Positions 53,859-63,200 of a DNA stretch of 64,000 nt are shown here, one piece after another. Position numbers and translations under genes: made by a program. The notes under the pieces were generated by a model, which ran no database searches, was not told the origin of the DNA, and worked only from the letters and a program-made list of their open reading frames with translations. Within the stretch, counting starts at the first letter, position 1, and the number at the start of each line of letters is the position of its first letter. The stretch is from Spirosoma aureum. GTDB lineage: Bacteria; Bacteroidota; Bacteroidia; Cytophagales; Spirosomataceae. The DNA lies in the NCBI RefSeq assembly GCF_011604685.1, contig NZ_CP050063.1, positions 3,308,501-3,372,500 on the forward strand, read 5' to 3'.

Positions 53859-56800
53859 ATGGGTACTTTAGAAGAGATCGGGAAACATCTGGCTCTGGCC
53901 GTTCGTCCGTTGAAAGACGCGGTGAGCGACGCGGCTCATTTTCGGCAATTTATCTACCAACTGGGCTGGAAACCCACCGACATACCCCCGTCTTTTATGG
54001 CCCTGACCGTCAGGGTCGATGAAGCCCTGGCCGAACTGGATGCGCTGCTGGCCAATCCTGATCCGGAAAAGGCGCTGAAAGTGTTGGGCAAAGTGAAAGC
54101 GGTATACGAAGCGCTGGAATCAATTAGTGAAACTCCGCCGGGAGTAAACGATGCGGTTACGTTTCTGGCTGAGATTCAGGAGCGGATTTTCGAATTGCTG
54201 GTTGTCGATTATCTCACCGTAGCTTGGCCATTTCTGCTCAATTTCTTCAAAATGACGGGTGTCATCGAGCAACTAGCCGTGCCCGGTACCGCCGATCGTA
54301 GCCGTCCGTCGTTTATCCGACAGAAACTGAATTGGGATAAGATTCCGCAGATACTGACTCATCCTGATCAACTTCCTGAACTGATTTACGGATGGGGCAC
54401 TCCTAATTTCAATTTCGAACTGTTTGCTGAACATCTGCTCGAACTACTGTATGCGCTGCGGATTCCAGTCTCGCTATCACCCATAGATCCCGACACCGGT
54501 TATCGTTACGTCGATTCCGATCCTGATGATCCTGCCAGTCCACGTGTCGATCAGTTTATCCGCATCGCTTTTGCGTACCTCAACATTGCCGGACAGGACA
54601 GGGACCTGGGTCTGGCGGTTTTGGACCTGCCAGCTGTCGGTGCAAAGCTGCCGGGCATCATTATTCAGCCTGCCTTACCCTCGGAGATTACGTTGCCGAC
54701 GTTGCGGGTTCGTGAAGATGTGAATTTGATTATCAGGGCTGGTACCAACATTGCGTCCCTGTTCGGCATTTTGATCCGACCCGGTGAGATCTCGGTAAAA
54801 TACCCATTTCAGGACGGTCAGCTTCCTTCGGCTGGCTTCGGGGCGGGTGTTGAGTATGCACCGGTTCAGACGCAAACCGTGGTGGGGAGCGAGAACGGAA
54901 CCCGCCTGGAACTGAAAGGAGGTTCACTGGAGTTCAGTTTCCTGTTCAATGGTACTGATCCTGAACTGAAAATCGGCGGTAAACTGACCGATTTTGCGCT
55001 GATCCTTAACCCCGCCGACGCCGACAGTTTTATTCGAAAACTTATTGGCAGTGGCCAAACGAAAATTCCGTTTACGCTTGGATTTGAATGGTCAAACAAG
55101 AACGGTATTAAGTTTACGGGTGGGGGCGGTTTTGAAGTGGCCGTACATCCACATCTGGTGTTGGGACCGATATCCATTGAGGAACTACTCATCCGGCTAC
55201 GCGGAGAAACTGACCCTAAACCAGCCGCTATTCTGGAAATTGGGGCGGGTATTAAAGGACAGTTGGGGCCGCTAACGCTGGTAGTGCAGAACATCGGCCT
55301 GGCCCTGGTCACGACCTTCGATCGGGGAAATGCCGGACCGTTCGACATTGCTCTAGGCTTCAAACCTCCAACGGGCGTGGGCCTTTCAATTAATGGCGGA
55401 GGCTTTACGGGCGGAGGATTTCTATTTTTCGACGACGCTAAAAAAGAATATGCGGGTGGGCTAGAACTTACGTTTTCGAATACCATTTCCCTCAAGGCAA
55501 TCGGGATTCTGACTACCCGGATGCCCGATGGCACCGACGGTTTTTCGTTGCTGATTATCATTACAGCCGAGTTTACCCCCATTCAACTGGGGTATGGATT
55601 TACACTCAACGGGGTAGGTGGGCTACTTGGCCTCAACCGAACGTATCTGATTGAGGAACTGCGTAAAGGTGTTAATGACGGCTCGCTCAATTCGATTCTG
55701 TTTCCGCAAAACATTGTCGCCAATGCCACCACTATCGTTAGTAATCTCAAACGGATTTTTCCCCCGCAGCAAGGGCATTTTCTGATCGGGCCGATGGCTA
55801 AGATCGGTTGGGGAACACCTACACTGATCAGTCTTGAGCTGGGTTTGCTGCTCGAAATTCCACGGCCGGGTTTTGCCCTGTTGGGTGTACTTCGGATGAA
55901 TTTACCCGACGAACAGGCGCCCATTGTGAAAATTCAGGTCAACTTCCTGGGCTACGTCGATTTCGATAAAGGACAGATTTCGTTCGATGCGTCGCTGATC
56001 AATTCCCGGATTCTGACATTCACGCTCACGGGTGATATGGTGCTACGGTTGTACTGGAAAGAAAACGCCAACTTCCTGGTTTCGATCGGCGGGTTCCATC
56101 CATCCTATACGCCCCCGCCCATGTCGCTTCCTGCCATGAAGCGGCTGAGTCTGGTCATTTTCTCAGGGAATCCGAGCCTTAAGGCCGAATCCTATTTTGC
56201 CATTACATCCAATACCGTTCAGTTCGGTTCCAAAATTGAGTTGAGCGCCGACGCCAGCGTTTTCAACGTGTATGGATTTCTGTCTCTCGATGTACTGGTT
56301 CAGTTTTCGCCCCTGTATTTCATCGCTGAGGTAGCCGCTATGCTGGCCGTTCGGTCGGGATCGCATACATTGTTTAGCGTCAAACTCAAACTAACGCTCG
56401 AAGGACCAACGCCCTGGCACGCGCATGGGGAAGCGTCGTTTGAAATTGGCTTCATATTTACGGTTACCATTACTGTTCATTTCGACAAAACGTTTGGCGA
56501 ACGACGTAATGATACGCTCCCTCCGGTTCGGGTAATCGATAAACTGATTGAAGCGCTCAACCAATCGGGTAACTGGAGGGTTAATTTACCCATTGGTAAT
56601 CAGTATGTTTCGTTGCGGGAGTTGCCGCAGAATGGCCAGTCGCTGATCCTGCATCCGTTCGGAACGCTGAACGTAACGCAGAAAATTGTACCCCTACGTC
56701 TGGACATTGCCCGCTTTGGTTATCAGCAGCCCGATGGCCCGCGACGGTTCGCTATTTCAGGCGTGAAAGTGGGCAATACCCAGTCGACGCCTACCGATGA

Positions 56801-57281
56801 GGACTACGAAAAAGAACAGTTTGCCCCGGCTCAATTCATTGAGATGTCGGATGCTGAAAAGCTCTCCAGACCCTCGTTTGAGGCTTTTGATGCGGGTGTG
56901 CAAGTGGGAGGCTCGACGCAGCCACAGAGTGATTATGCGGTTGGTCTTGATGTGGCCTACGAGCTGATTTATGTTCCGGAAAAACAAAAACCGAAACGCC
57001 TGACTTTTGATCGTGGCTTGTTTGGGCTCTATCTGTCAACCAACGCAATCGCCCGCTCCTCATTGGCCGAAGGGCAGCGTAAACCATCGGTGCTGGGAAC
57101 AGAACCGGTTCGGGTACGTCCCGAAACATTTGCCGTTGCTACATCAGATACGCTGCAACTGCATCAGCAACTTATGTTCAACACAGAAACGGAAGCGCGG
57201 CAAGCGTTGCATAACCTTGTTCGACAGGATGCTGGATTAGCCGACGAATTGCAGGTAATTCCTTCCTACCAACTTAACTGA
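53859..57281 (+). CDS. large unrecognised beta-rich protein
   Basis: 1140 residues, no signal peptide or TM I can identify. The first 200 residues are helical (EEIGKHLALAVRPLKDAV, DALLANPDPEKALKVLGK). From about 280 to 900 the protein alternates hydrophobic and polar or glycine residues in many strands (FEVAVHPHLVLGPISIEELL, GLSINGGGFTGGGFLFF, FGSKIELSADASVF), a barrel- or prism-like pattern. The tail (about 900-1140) is mixed. From memory it may match what Pfam calls DUF6603, but I could not check this. It sits in the middle of the operon, between the peptidases and the two largest proteins. Confidence 0.7.
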   Translation: MGTLEEIGKHLALAVRPLKDAVSDAAHFRQFIYQLGWKPTDIPPSFMALTVRVDEALAELDALLANPDPEKALKVLGKVKAVYEALESISETPPGVNDAVTFLAEIQERIFELLVVDYLTVAWPFLLNFFKMTGVIEQLAVPGTADRSRPSFIRQKLNWDKIPQILTHPDQLPELIYGWGTPNFNFELFAEHLLELLYALRIPVSLSPIDPDTGYRYVDSDPDDPASPRVDQFIRIAFAYLNIAGQDRDLGLAVLDLPAVGAKLPGIIIQPALPSEITLPTLRVREDVNLIIRAGTNIASLFGILIRPGEISVKYPFQDGQLPSAGFGAGVEYAPVQTQTVVGSENGTRLELKGGSLEFSFLFNGTDPELKIGGKLTDFALILNPADADSFIRKLIGSGQTKIPFTLGFEWSNKNGIKFTGGGGFEVAVHPHLVLGPISIEELLIRLRGETDPKPAAILEIGAGIKGQLGPLTLVVQNIGLALVTTFDRGNAGPFDIALGFKPPTGVGLSINGGGFTGGGFLFFDDAKKEYAGGLELTFSNTISLKAIGILTTRMPDGTDGFSLLIIITAEFTPIQLGYGFTLNGVGGLLGLNRTYLIEELRKGVNDGSLNSILFPQNIVANATTIVSNLKRIFPPQQGHFLIGPMAKIGWGTPTLISLELGLLLEIPRPGFALLGVLRMNLPDEQAPIVKIQVNFLGYVDFDKGQISFDASLINSRILTFTLTGDMVLRLYWKENANFLVSIGGFHPSYTPPPMSLPAMKRLSLVIFSGNPSLKAESYFAITSNTVQFGSKIELSADASVFNVYGFLSLDVLVQFSPLYFIAEVAAMLAVRSGSHTLFSVKLKLTLEGPTPWHAHGEASFEIGFIFTVTITVHFDKTFGERRNDTLPPVRVIDKLIEALNQSGNWRVNLPIGNQYVSLRELPQNGQSLILHPFGTLNVTQKIVPLRLDIARFGYQQPDGPRRFAISGVKVGNTQSTPTDEDYEKEQFAPAQFIEMSDAEKLSRPSFEAFDAGVQVGGSTQPQSDYAVGLDVAYELIYVPEKQKPKRLTFDRGLFGLYLSTNAIARSSLAEGQRKPSVLGTEPVRVRPETFAVATSDTLQLHQQLMFNTETEARQALHNLVRQDAGLADELQVIPSYQLN

Positions 57282-57295
57282 TACCATAACCGATC

Positions 57296-60202
57296 ATGAG
57301 TTTAGCCCGATATACCTTCCTGCCATGGCTGCGCCGGGGCATTGCGAATCAACTCACTCAGGGAGCTACTACGTCGCGGGCACAACTGGACGTTAGCCTG
57401 ACGGTTAATGGCGACACAGCTCATCCGATCACCAAAACCGTTAGTCTGATTGGGCCGGGCGATGTGGTGGGTATCAATCAGCAGATGATTGTGCGTACGG
57501 AGCCGCGTAATCTGATAACGGATTTCGAGCCGAACTACCTGGCTTTTGTTGAGTTTTACGATGAAGATTTTCCCTGGCGATACACCCCCGATCGAGTTCA
57601 GAACAACCACCGGCTTAGCCCGTGGATTGCGCTGGTCGTGCTGAAAGAAACGGAATTTACGGATGTGAACACGGGCAATCGGCCTTTGCCCGCTATTTCT
57701 ATAAAGGCTGCCAGAAACGATGTTTTGCCGCCACCTGCCGATACATGGGCCTGGGCGCATGTGCACCTGAACGAACCCATCGATCATCCGGGTAATCAGC
57801 CCAATCTAACGCAATTGGATAATCTGCTACGTAACTCGCCCGATCGGGGCATTTCGCGGCTAATGTGCCCCCGGCATCTGGAGCCGAACACAGCTTACCA
57901 TGCTTTTCTTGTACCCGCTTTCGAGATTGGGCGAAAAGCGGGTTTGGGAGAATCCGTCAACGATTCGGACCCGGCTCTTACCATGTCGTGGGCGAAAGAC
58001 GAAACCGGGGAGAAAGAGTATCCGGTATACTATCGCTGGTTTTTCCGAACGGGCGTTGGTGGTGATTTTGAATCGCTGGTGCGGTTGCTACAGCCACGCG
58101 ACATGGACAAGCGGGTCGGTATTCGGGATATGGACATGCAGGCTCCCGGTTTTGGCATTGGCGCCATTTCGGTTCAGCCCGATAACACGGTTGGGTTAGA
58201 AGGGGCCTTACTGGCACCCACTACCGAGCGGAAACCGAACTATCCCTTCGATTCGGTCAGTGATTTTCCTGAAAAAGTAAAGCCGATCATCAATCTGTCG
58301 GAAGATGTTCGTGAGGCCAATGGCAGCACCGATCCGGTCATTACGCCCCCTCTGTATGGCAAATGGCATGCCCTGATCAGCCGATTGAGCCTTGAGTCTG
58401 ACGAACAGAACTGGGTCCATGAACTGAATCAGGACCCGCGTTACCGCGTCCCGGCGGGTATGGGAACCCTTGTGGTGCAGAAAAATCAGGAAGATTACAT
58501 GCGCAAAGCCTGGCAACAGATCGGGGATGTTCTGTCGGCTAATCAAAAAATTCGATTCTCGCAGTTAGCCATGCTGACCAGCATACAGCTTCATCAGAAG
58601 CATCTGGCTAGTCTGGATGATACGCTTCGGCTTGCTCTGACGGGACAACTTCATAAAAAAGTACGTAATGGAGCCACAACGGTGCATTTTCAGGTACAGC
58701 AGAGTTTGTTGCCTGTGGCCAGCGTAAGTGGTGCTTTTCGCAAACTCGTTCGACCACGGGGACTGATGGCGAAACGTCTGGAGATGAGTACGCCCGTCCG
58801 GAGTTTTACAAGTCTGATTCAGGGAATGAACACGGGAAAACTCACGGCGGCTCCTGCCAAAGTTGTTCCGCCCGAAGCGCAGACGCTGCCAGCAGAAATA
58901 GGCAAGCAGTTGGATTACAGTGCCGATGCCGTCAAAAACATTGGGGCACGGGGTAACTTTAAAATTCTTCTTCCCGGACAGACCCAGGCCCCGATCATCC
59001 GACGAATCAACCGGGATAATGCCGTAGCCAAAGTGTTCAGAACCGCCCTTACCAATTTGCACGAAGTGATGGTCGAACAGGTTATGCCCCCACCCGTGAG
59101 GCAGCCTGCAGGCATTAACGTGATTAGCCAAACGCTGATGAATGCGCTCAATCCGCTCAATACGTTCCCGGTTCGGGTATTGCCTGGCATTATCCAGGGC
59201 ACTGGAATCGTCCCGAAACTGGATCGGGTGATGGCATACCCCGACATCAGAGATGCCATGTATGAGCCGCTGGTGGCCATCAATAAAGAATTCTTTGTGC
59301 CGAATCTGAACCTGATTCTGCCCAATACATTGTCGCTGATGGTAACGAATCAGCCGTTCATTGAAGCATACATGGTGGGGCTCAATCACGAATTTATGCG
59401 GGAACTACTCTGGCGCGAATACCCCACCGATCAGCGCGGAACACCGTTTCGACAATTCTGGAAACCAATTGGGGATACCCAAACCGCAGCTTTACCCCCG
59501 AAAGTGCAGGCAGAAAAACAGAAAGATATTCCACCCATTAACGAATGGCTGCTCAATGCACCGGAGAAAATACACTTGGGCGACCATAACCATCGGCTGA
59601 CGGAGGTCGAAGATGGGTTACTGGTATTGGTCATTCGGGGTGATTTGCTCAAACGCTACCCGAATACGGTTATTTATGCGCAGCAGGCACAATGGGGTAC
59701 AGAGCCTGACAGCCTCAATCGGTTAGTACTGGTTGACACGACCGGTCAGGCTGTGGCTGATGGCGTTCATATCAAAAATCCGATTTATAAGGCGCAAATC
59801 GACCCCGACCTTCATTTTATCGGCTTCGACTTATCAATTCCGCAGGCCAAAGGTGATGTGAAAGAAGAAACGGCGGCCGAAAAGCAACGGCTGGGTAACA
59901 ACAACTTAGGCTGGTTTTTTGTGATTCAGCAGGTTCCCGGCGAACCCCGGTTTGGTCTTGACGACGAGGCTGTTACAAACCCAAGCCCGCAGAAATGGGA
60001 CAATCTTTCCTGGAATACCCTCGGTAATACGCAGGGAGTGATTGACATGAGCAAGCCCTTTGTGCAGTCGCTGACGGGCCAGAACCCGGATGCCGTTGAC
60101 TGGAATACGCAGTCTGCTGATCTGGCTTACATTCTTTTCCAGAAACCTGTCATGGTGGCCGTTCATGCCCGCGAAATGCTGAAAAACCTTGTTGCGCCTT
60201 AA
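57296..60202 (+). CDS. large unrecognised protein, conserved N-terminal 'FLPWLRRG' type
   Basis: 968 residues, no signal peptide. I do not recognise the family. The N-terminal part has TFLPWLRRGIANQL, SLIGPGDVVGINQQMI, VRTEPRNLITDFEPNYLAF and YDEDFPWRYTPD, followed by LSPWIALVVLKETEF and DTWAWAHVHL, regularly spaced and well formed. The C-terminal third has LVLVIRGDLLKRYPNTVIYA and LHFIGFDLSI. Start ATG 57296, 14 bp after the previous stop; 11 bp before the next gene. I have a vague memory of similar large hypothetical proteins in actinobacteria, not verified. Confidence 0.7.
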   Translation: MSLARYTFLPWLRRGIANQLTQGATTSRAQLDVSLTVNGDTAHPITKTVSLIGPGDVVGINQQMIVRTEPRNLITDFEPNYLAFVEFYDEDFPWRYTPDRVQNNHRLSPWIALVVLKETEFTDVNTGNRPLPAISIKAARNDVLPPPADTWAWAHVHLNEPIDHPGNQPNLTQLDNLLRNSPDRGISRLMCPRHLEPNTAYHAFLVPAFEIGRKAGLGESVNDSDPALTMSWAKDETGEKEYPVYYRWFFRTGVGGDFESLVRLLQPRDMDKRVGIRDMDMQAPGFGIGAISVQPDNTVGLEGALLAPTTERKPNYPFDSVSDFPEKVKPIINLSEDVREANGSTDPVITPPLYGKWHALISRLSLESDEQNWVHELNQDPRYRVPAGMGTLVVQKNQEDYMRKAWQQIGDVLSANQKIRFSQLAMLTSIQLHQKHLASLDDTLRLALTGQLHKKVRNGATTVHFQVQQSLLPVASVSGAFRKLVRPRGLMAKRLEMSTPVRSFTSLIQGMNTGKLTAAPAKVVPPEAQTLPAEIGKQLDYSADAVKNIGARGNFKILLPGQTQAPIIRRINRDNAVAKVFRTALTNLHEVMVEQVMPPPVRQPAGINVISQTLMNALNPLNTFPVRVLPGIIQGTGIVPKLDRVMAYPDIRDAMYEPLVAINKEFFVPNLNLILPNTLSLMVTNQPFIEAYMVGLNHEFMRELLWREYPTDQRGTPFRQFWKPIGDTQTAALPPKVQAEKQKDIPPINEWLLNAPEKIHLGDHNHRLTEVEDGLLVLVIRGDLLKRYPNTVIYAQQAQWGTEPDSLNRLVLVDTTGQAVADGVHIKNPIYKAQIDPDLHFIGFDLSIPQAKGDVKEETAAEKQRLGNNNLGWFFVIQQVPGEPRFGLDDEAVTNPSPQKWDNLSWNTLGNTQGVIDMSKPFVQSLTGQNPDAVDWNTQSADLAYILFQKPVMVAVHAREMLKNLVAP

Positions 60203-60213
60203 TCCTTAACGCT

Positions 60214-63200
60214 ATGAATCTGATAGATATCCAACAGAAAGCCTCCCAATTGGCCGCTGAGCGGGATAAGGCGTATGGGCAGGTCGTGGAGCAATTTACC
60301 ATACTGAATGCACTCGAAAAGGAAGTGGCGCAGTTGAAAGCCCGTGGAAAACTGTCGGATAGCGATACCGTGATACTGAAACAGCGTTTAGCCGAAATCG
60401 ACAGCGCCCAACGGAATCTGGTGGAAATGAAGAAGGGCGTTCTTGAAGGCCGGGTGCGGGAGCTGGCTGATTATCAGGCAATGTTTGATGCGACGCCACA
60501 GAAACTGATCGAACAGTTGCCCGACAGCTTGCCGTTTGTACTCTTCCCGGTTCGAATAGAAACCCATTTCCATTCGGTGGGCGATACGCATGAGCTTTGG
60601 GTTCGGGTTTATCCGGATGAGATCACGACGTTTACGCACGAAAAAGACCTTACGGCGGATGAAATCGAGTCGGGCGAAACCTACTGGCGACAGGTTTGGG
60701 CAACCCGAACCGAAACCGACGAAGCGGGTAAACAGCTGCGGACAACCCTTTGGAATGGGTTAGCTAACCGATTTGGCGAGAACCGGGCGGCTTGGGTAGC
60801 CCGGCAAACGCAGCCGACTAACTGGTCGGCGCAGTGGCGAACCCTGCCCGAATTGATTCTGAAACCGCAGAATACACCCAAACCCCAGCCCTGGACGCAG
60901 GCACCGCACACGCGGCTGATGCCGAATCAGTTTGTCGTTATGGCATTTTCGGGTGTACGGAAAGTGCTGGAAACGGTTGGGAGTCCCATTCCCGACTATC
61001 TGGTGATGGGACCTGATCCCCTTCAGATGGAATCATCGTTCGGGCGCGATGCCGATAATAAACTGGTATACAGTAAGGAAATGGCCTGGCTGTTCGATTT
61101 CGACGAGGCCCTGGCCGTTGGGATGGCGATTAAAATGACATTGCCGAGTCCCTGGTTTCAAAGAGGATTTGATCGGCTGGTGGTGCTGGGTGTCCGGTTC
61201 AGTACCGATGCTGTACAGAATCAGCAACTCCTGGAAGAACTTGTTCAGAACCACAATTATTCAGCTGAAGGAATCAGTATTCTGCCACAGGGCACGCCCA
61301 CCAACAACACCGAAAAAGCGACGGCAGGACCTTCAGCATCAATCAATCGCCAGCAGGAGGTAGAAGAAAATACTCCCTATTTTTCGCCAGTTGACGACTT
61401 CTACCAGCAGTCAGATGGTCAGCGGTTTGCCGAAGCGTTAGGTGTCAGTAATGAGTCGGTTTCTTTTGTGCCCAATGCAGGCTGGAACGATGTTCGGGAG
61501 GCATTGGCCATGAATAATGCACTCTGGCCTGCCACCTGGGGACTGTTCCTGAACGACCTGCTGAAACCGTTGGTTAGTCGGTCGCGCCAGACCCTGGTCC
61601 GTCAGTTTTTTACCGAATTTGTAACGGGCAGGGGCGGGTTGCCTGCCATTCGGGTAGGTAATCAGCCGTACGGATTGCTGGTGACAAGTGACTTTAACAG
61701 TTGGCAGTTTACCGACGCCGAGCTGGGCACCGATAAAGATTTCTGGGTAAAATTGCTGGCCATTCTACAGCAGTTACAAAGCCAGTGGGAAACGCTTCGT
61801 CCGCAGGTCGCCTTTGCCGGGAAGGAGGGAAGTAATCCCGAAAACCTGATGAACATGCTGGGCTTACAGGCTTCGTCGGTGGTCTTTCATTCCCGTAAGG
61901 CCGTGACAGATAGCTATGTCTGGAATTACCTTAACTTCCGGGCCTTAACACCCCAGACCGTAGGGCTTTGGGGTAGATTACAACGGGCTAAAGAACAGCA
62001 GTTTACAGCCTTAGGATTCAATGCGGCTACAGACTTTCTACTCGAAAAGTTGATTTTCCAGACAGCCACCGATGAGTTGAATGGCCCGGTTATCGATGCT
62101 GATCCGCGAACCCCACTGTCGGAAACGGCATTGATTCAGCCATTCAATGGGACCGATAATTACATTGACTGGCTGCTGAAAAGCGATTTGCAGACGATCA
62201 GAAATGGTCAGTTTCTGGATGCGAATAACCAGCCCGTTGCCCCACCAAAAGCACTTTTGTATCAACTTCTTCACCGAGCCTATCTGGAAGAATTCGGGCA
62301 ACGGATTGCTGACTGGCTCGTTGATCAGCGATTCCTTCAGGATCTGCCTGTTGAAGGCCAGTTACAGAATATGGACGGTCAGCAGGATATCACGAAAGCT
62401 GATTATTTTCAACTCGATGCGGCCAAGCTCCGACTTTCCCAAACGGCCATGCCCGTTGGCGAGTTTATCCGTGCGTTAATTCCCAAACCGGGCGAGCCCT
62501 ACAACGGTCCCACCGAGATGCTGCCCTTGATGGGCGTGATCGACGCGTTACGCACGCTTCGCGGGTTGCCTACTGCCCGGCTGGAACGGCTGTTTGCCGA
62601 ACACCTTGATTTGTGCAGTTACCGCCTGGATGCCTGGCAAACCGGACTTTTTGCGCGTCGGCTCTATAATCTTCAGCACACCGAAAAGAACGAATACCTG
62701 CGAAAAGGTACGTATCTGGGTGCATACGGATGGGTTGAAAACCTTAGACCCAACACCACCAAAACGGGCTTTCCACAAGATCAATACCCTGCCCCTCTGC
62801 AGGACTCCAAAAACAAAACGATTTACGAAGATGCCGCCAATGGAGGGCATATCCAGACCCCCTCGTTGCGTCATGCGACAACGGCTGCCCTGCTTCGTAA
62901 CGCGTATCTCTCCCACGGTGATGATAACGCACAGTTTGCCGTCAATCTGTCGTCGGAGCGGGTTCGGCTGGCTCTGAGTTATCTGGATGGTATTCGGAAT
63001 GGGCAGGAACTGGCGGCTCTGCTGGGGTATCAGTTTGAGCGTGGTCTGCACGATCGGGGCTTGCTGCTGAACCAATATATTTACGTACTGCGTGATCGGT
63101 TTCCGTTGGCGGCAAAACAGTTAACGCCTGTTCCTGACAATGCTCCGCAGGAAGTAGTAGAGGCCCGTAACGTCATAAATGGCTACGACTTGCTGGACTA

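Noticed and set aside
54866..55582. 238-codon minus-strand open frame
   Set aside because: Antisense to the 1140-residue protein, proline/serine-rich as expected for a shadow of glycine-rich coding DNA.
62548..63075. 175-codon minus-strand open frame
   Set aside because: Antisense to the open frame of the last large protein, which runs uninterrupted from 60214 to the right edge; composition typical of a shadow.
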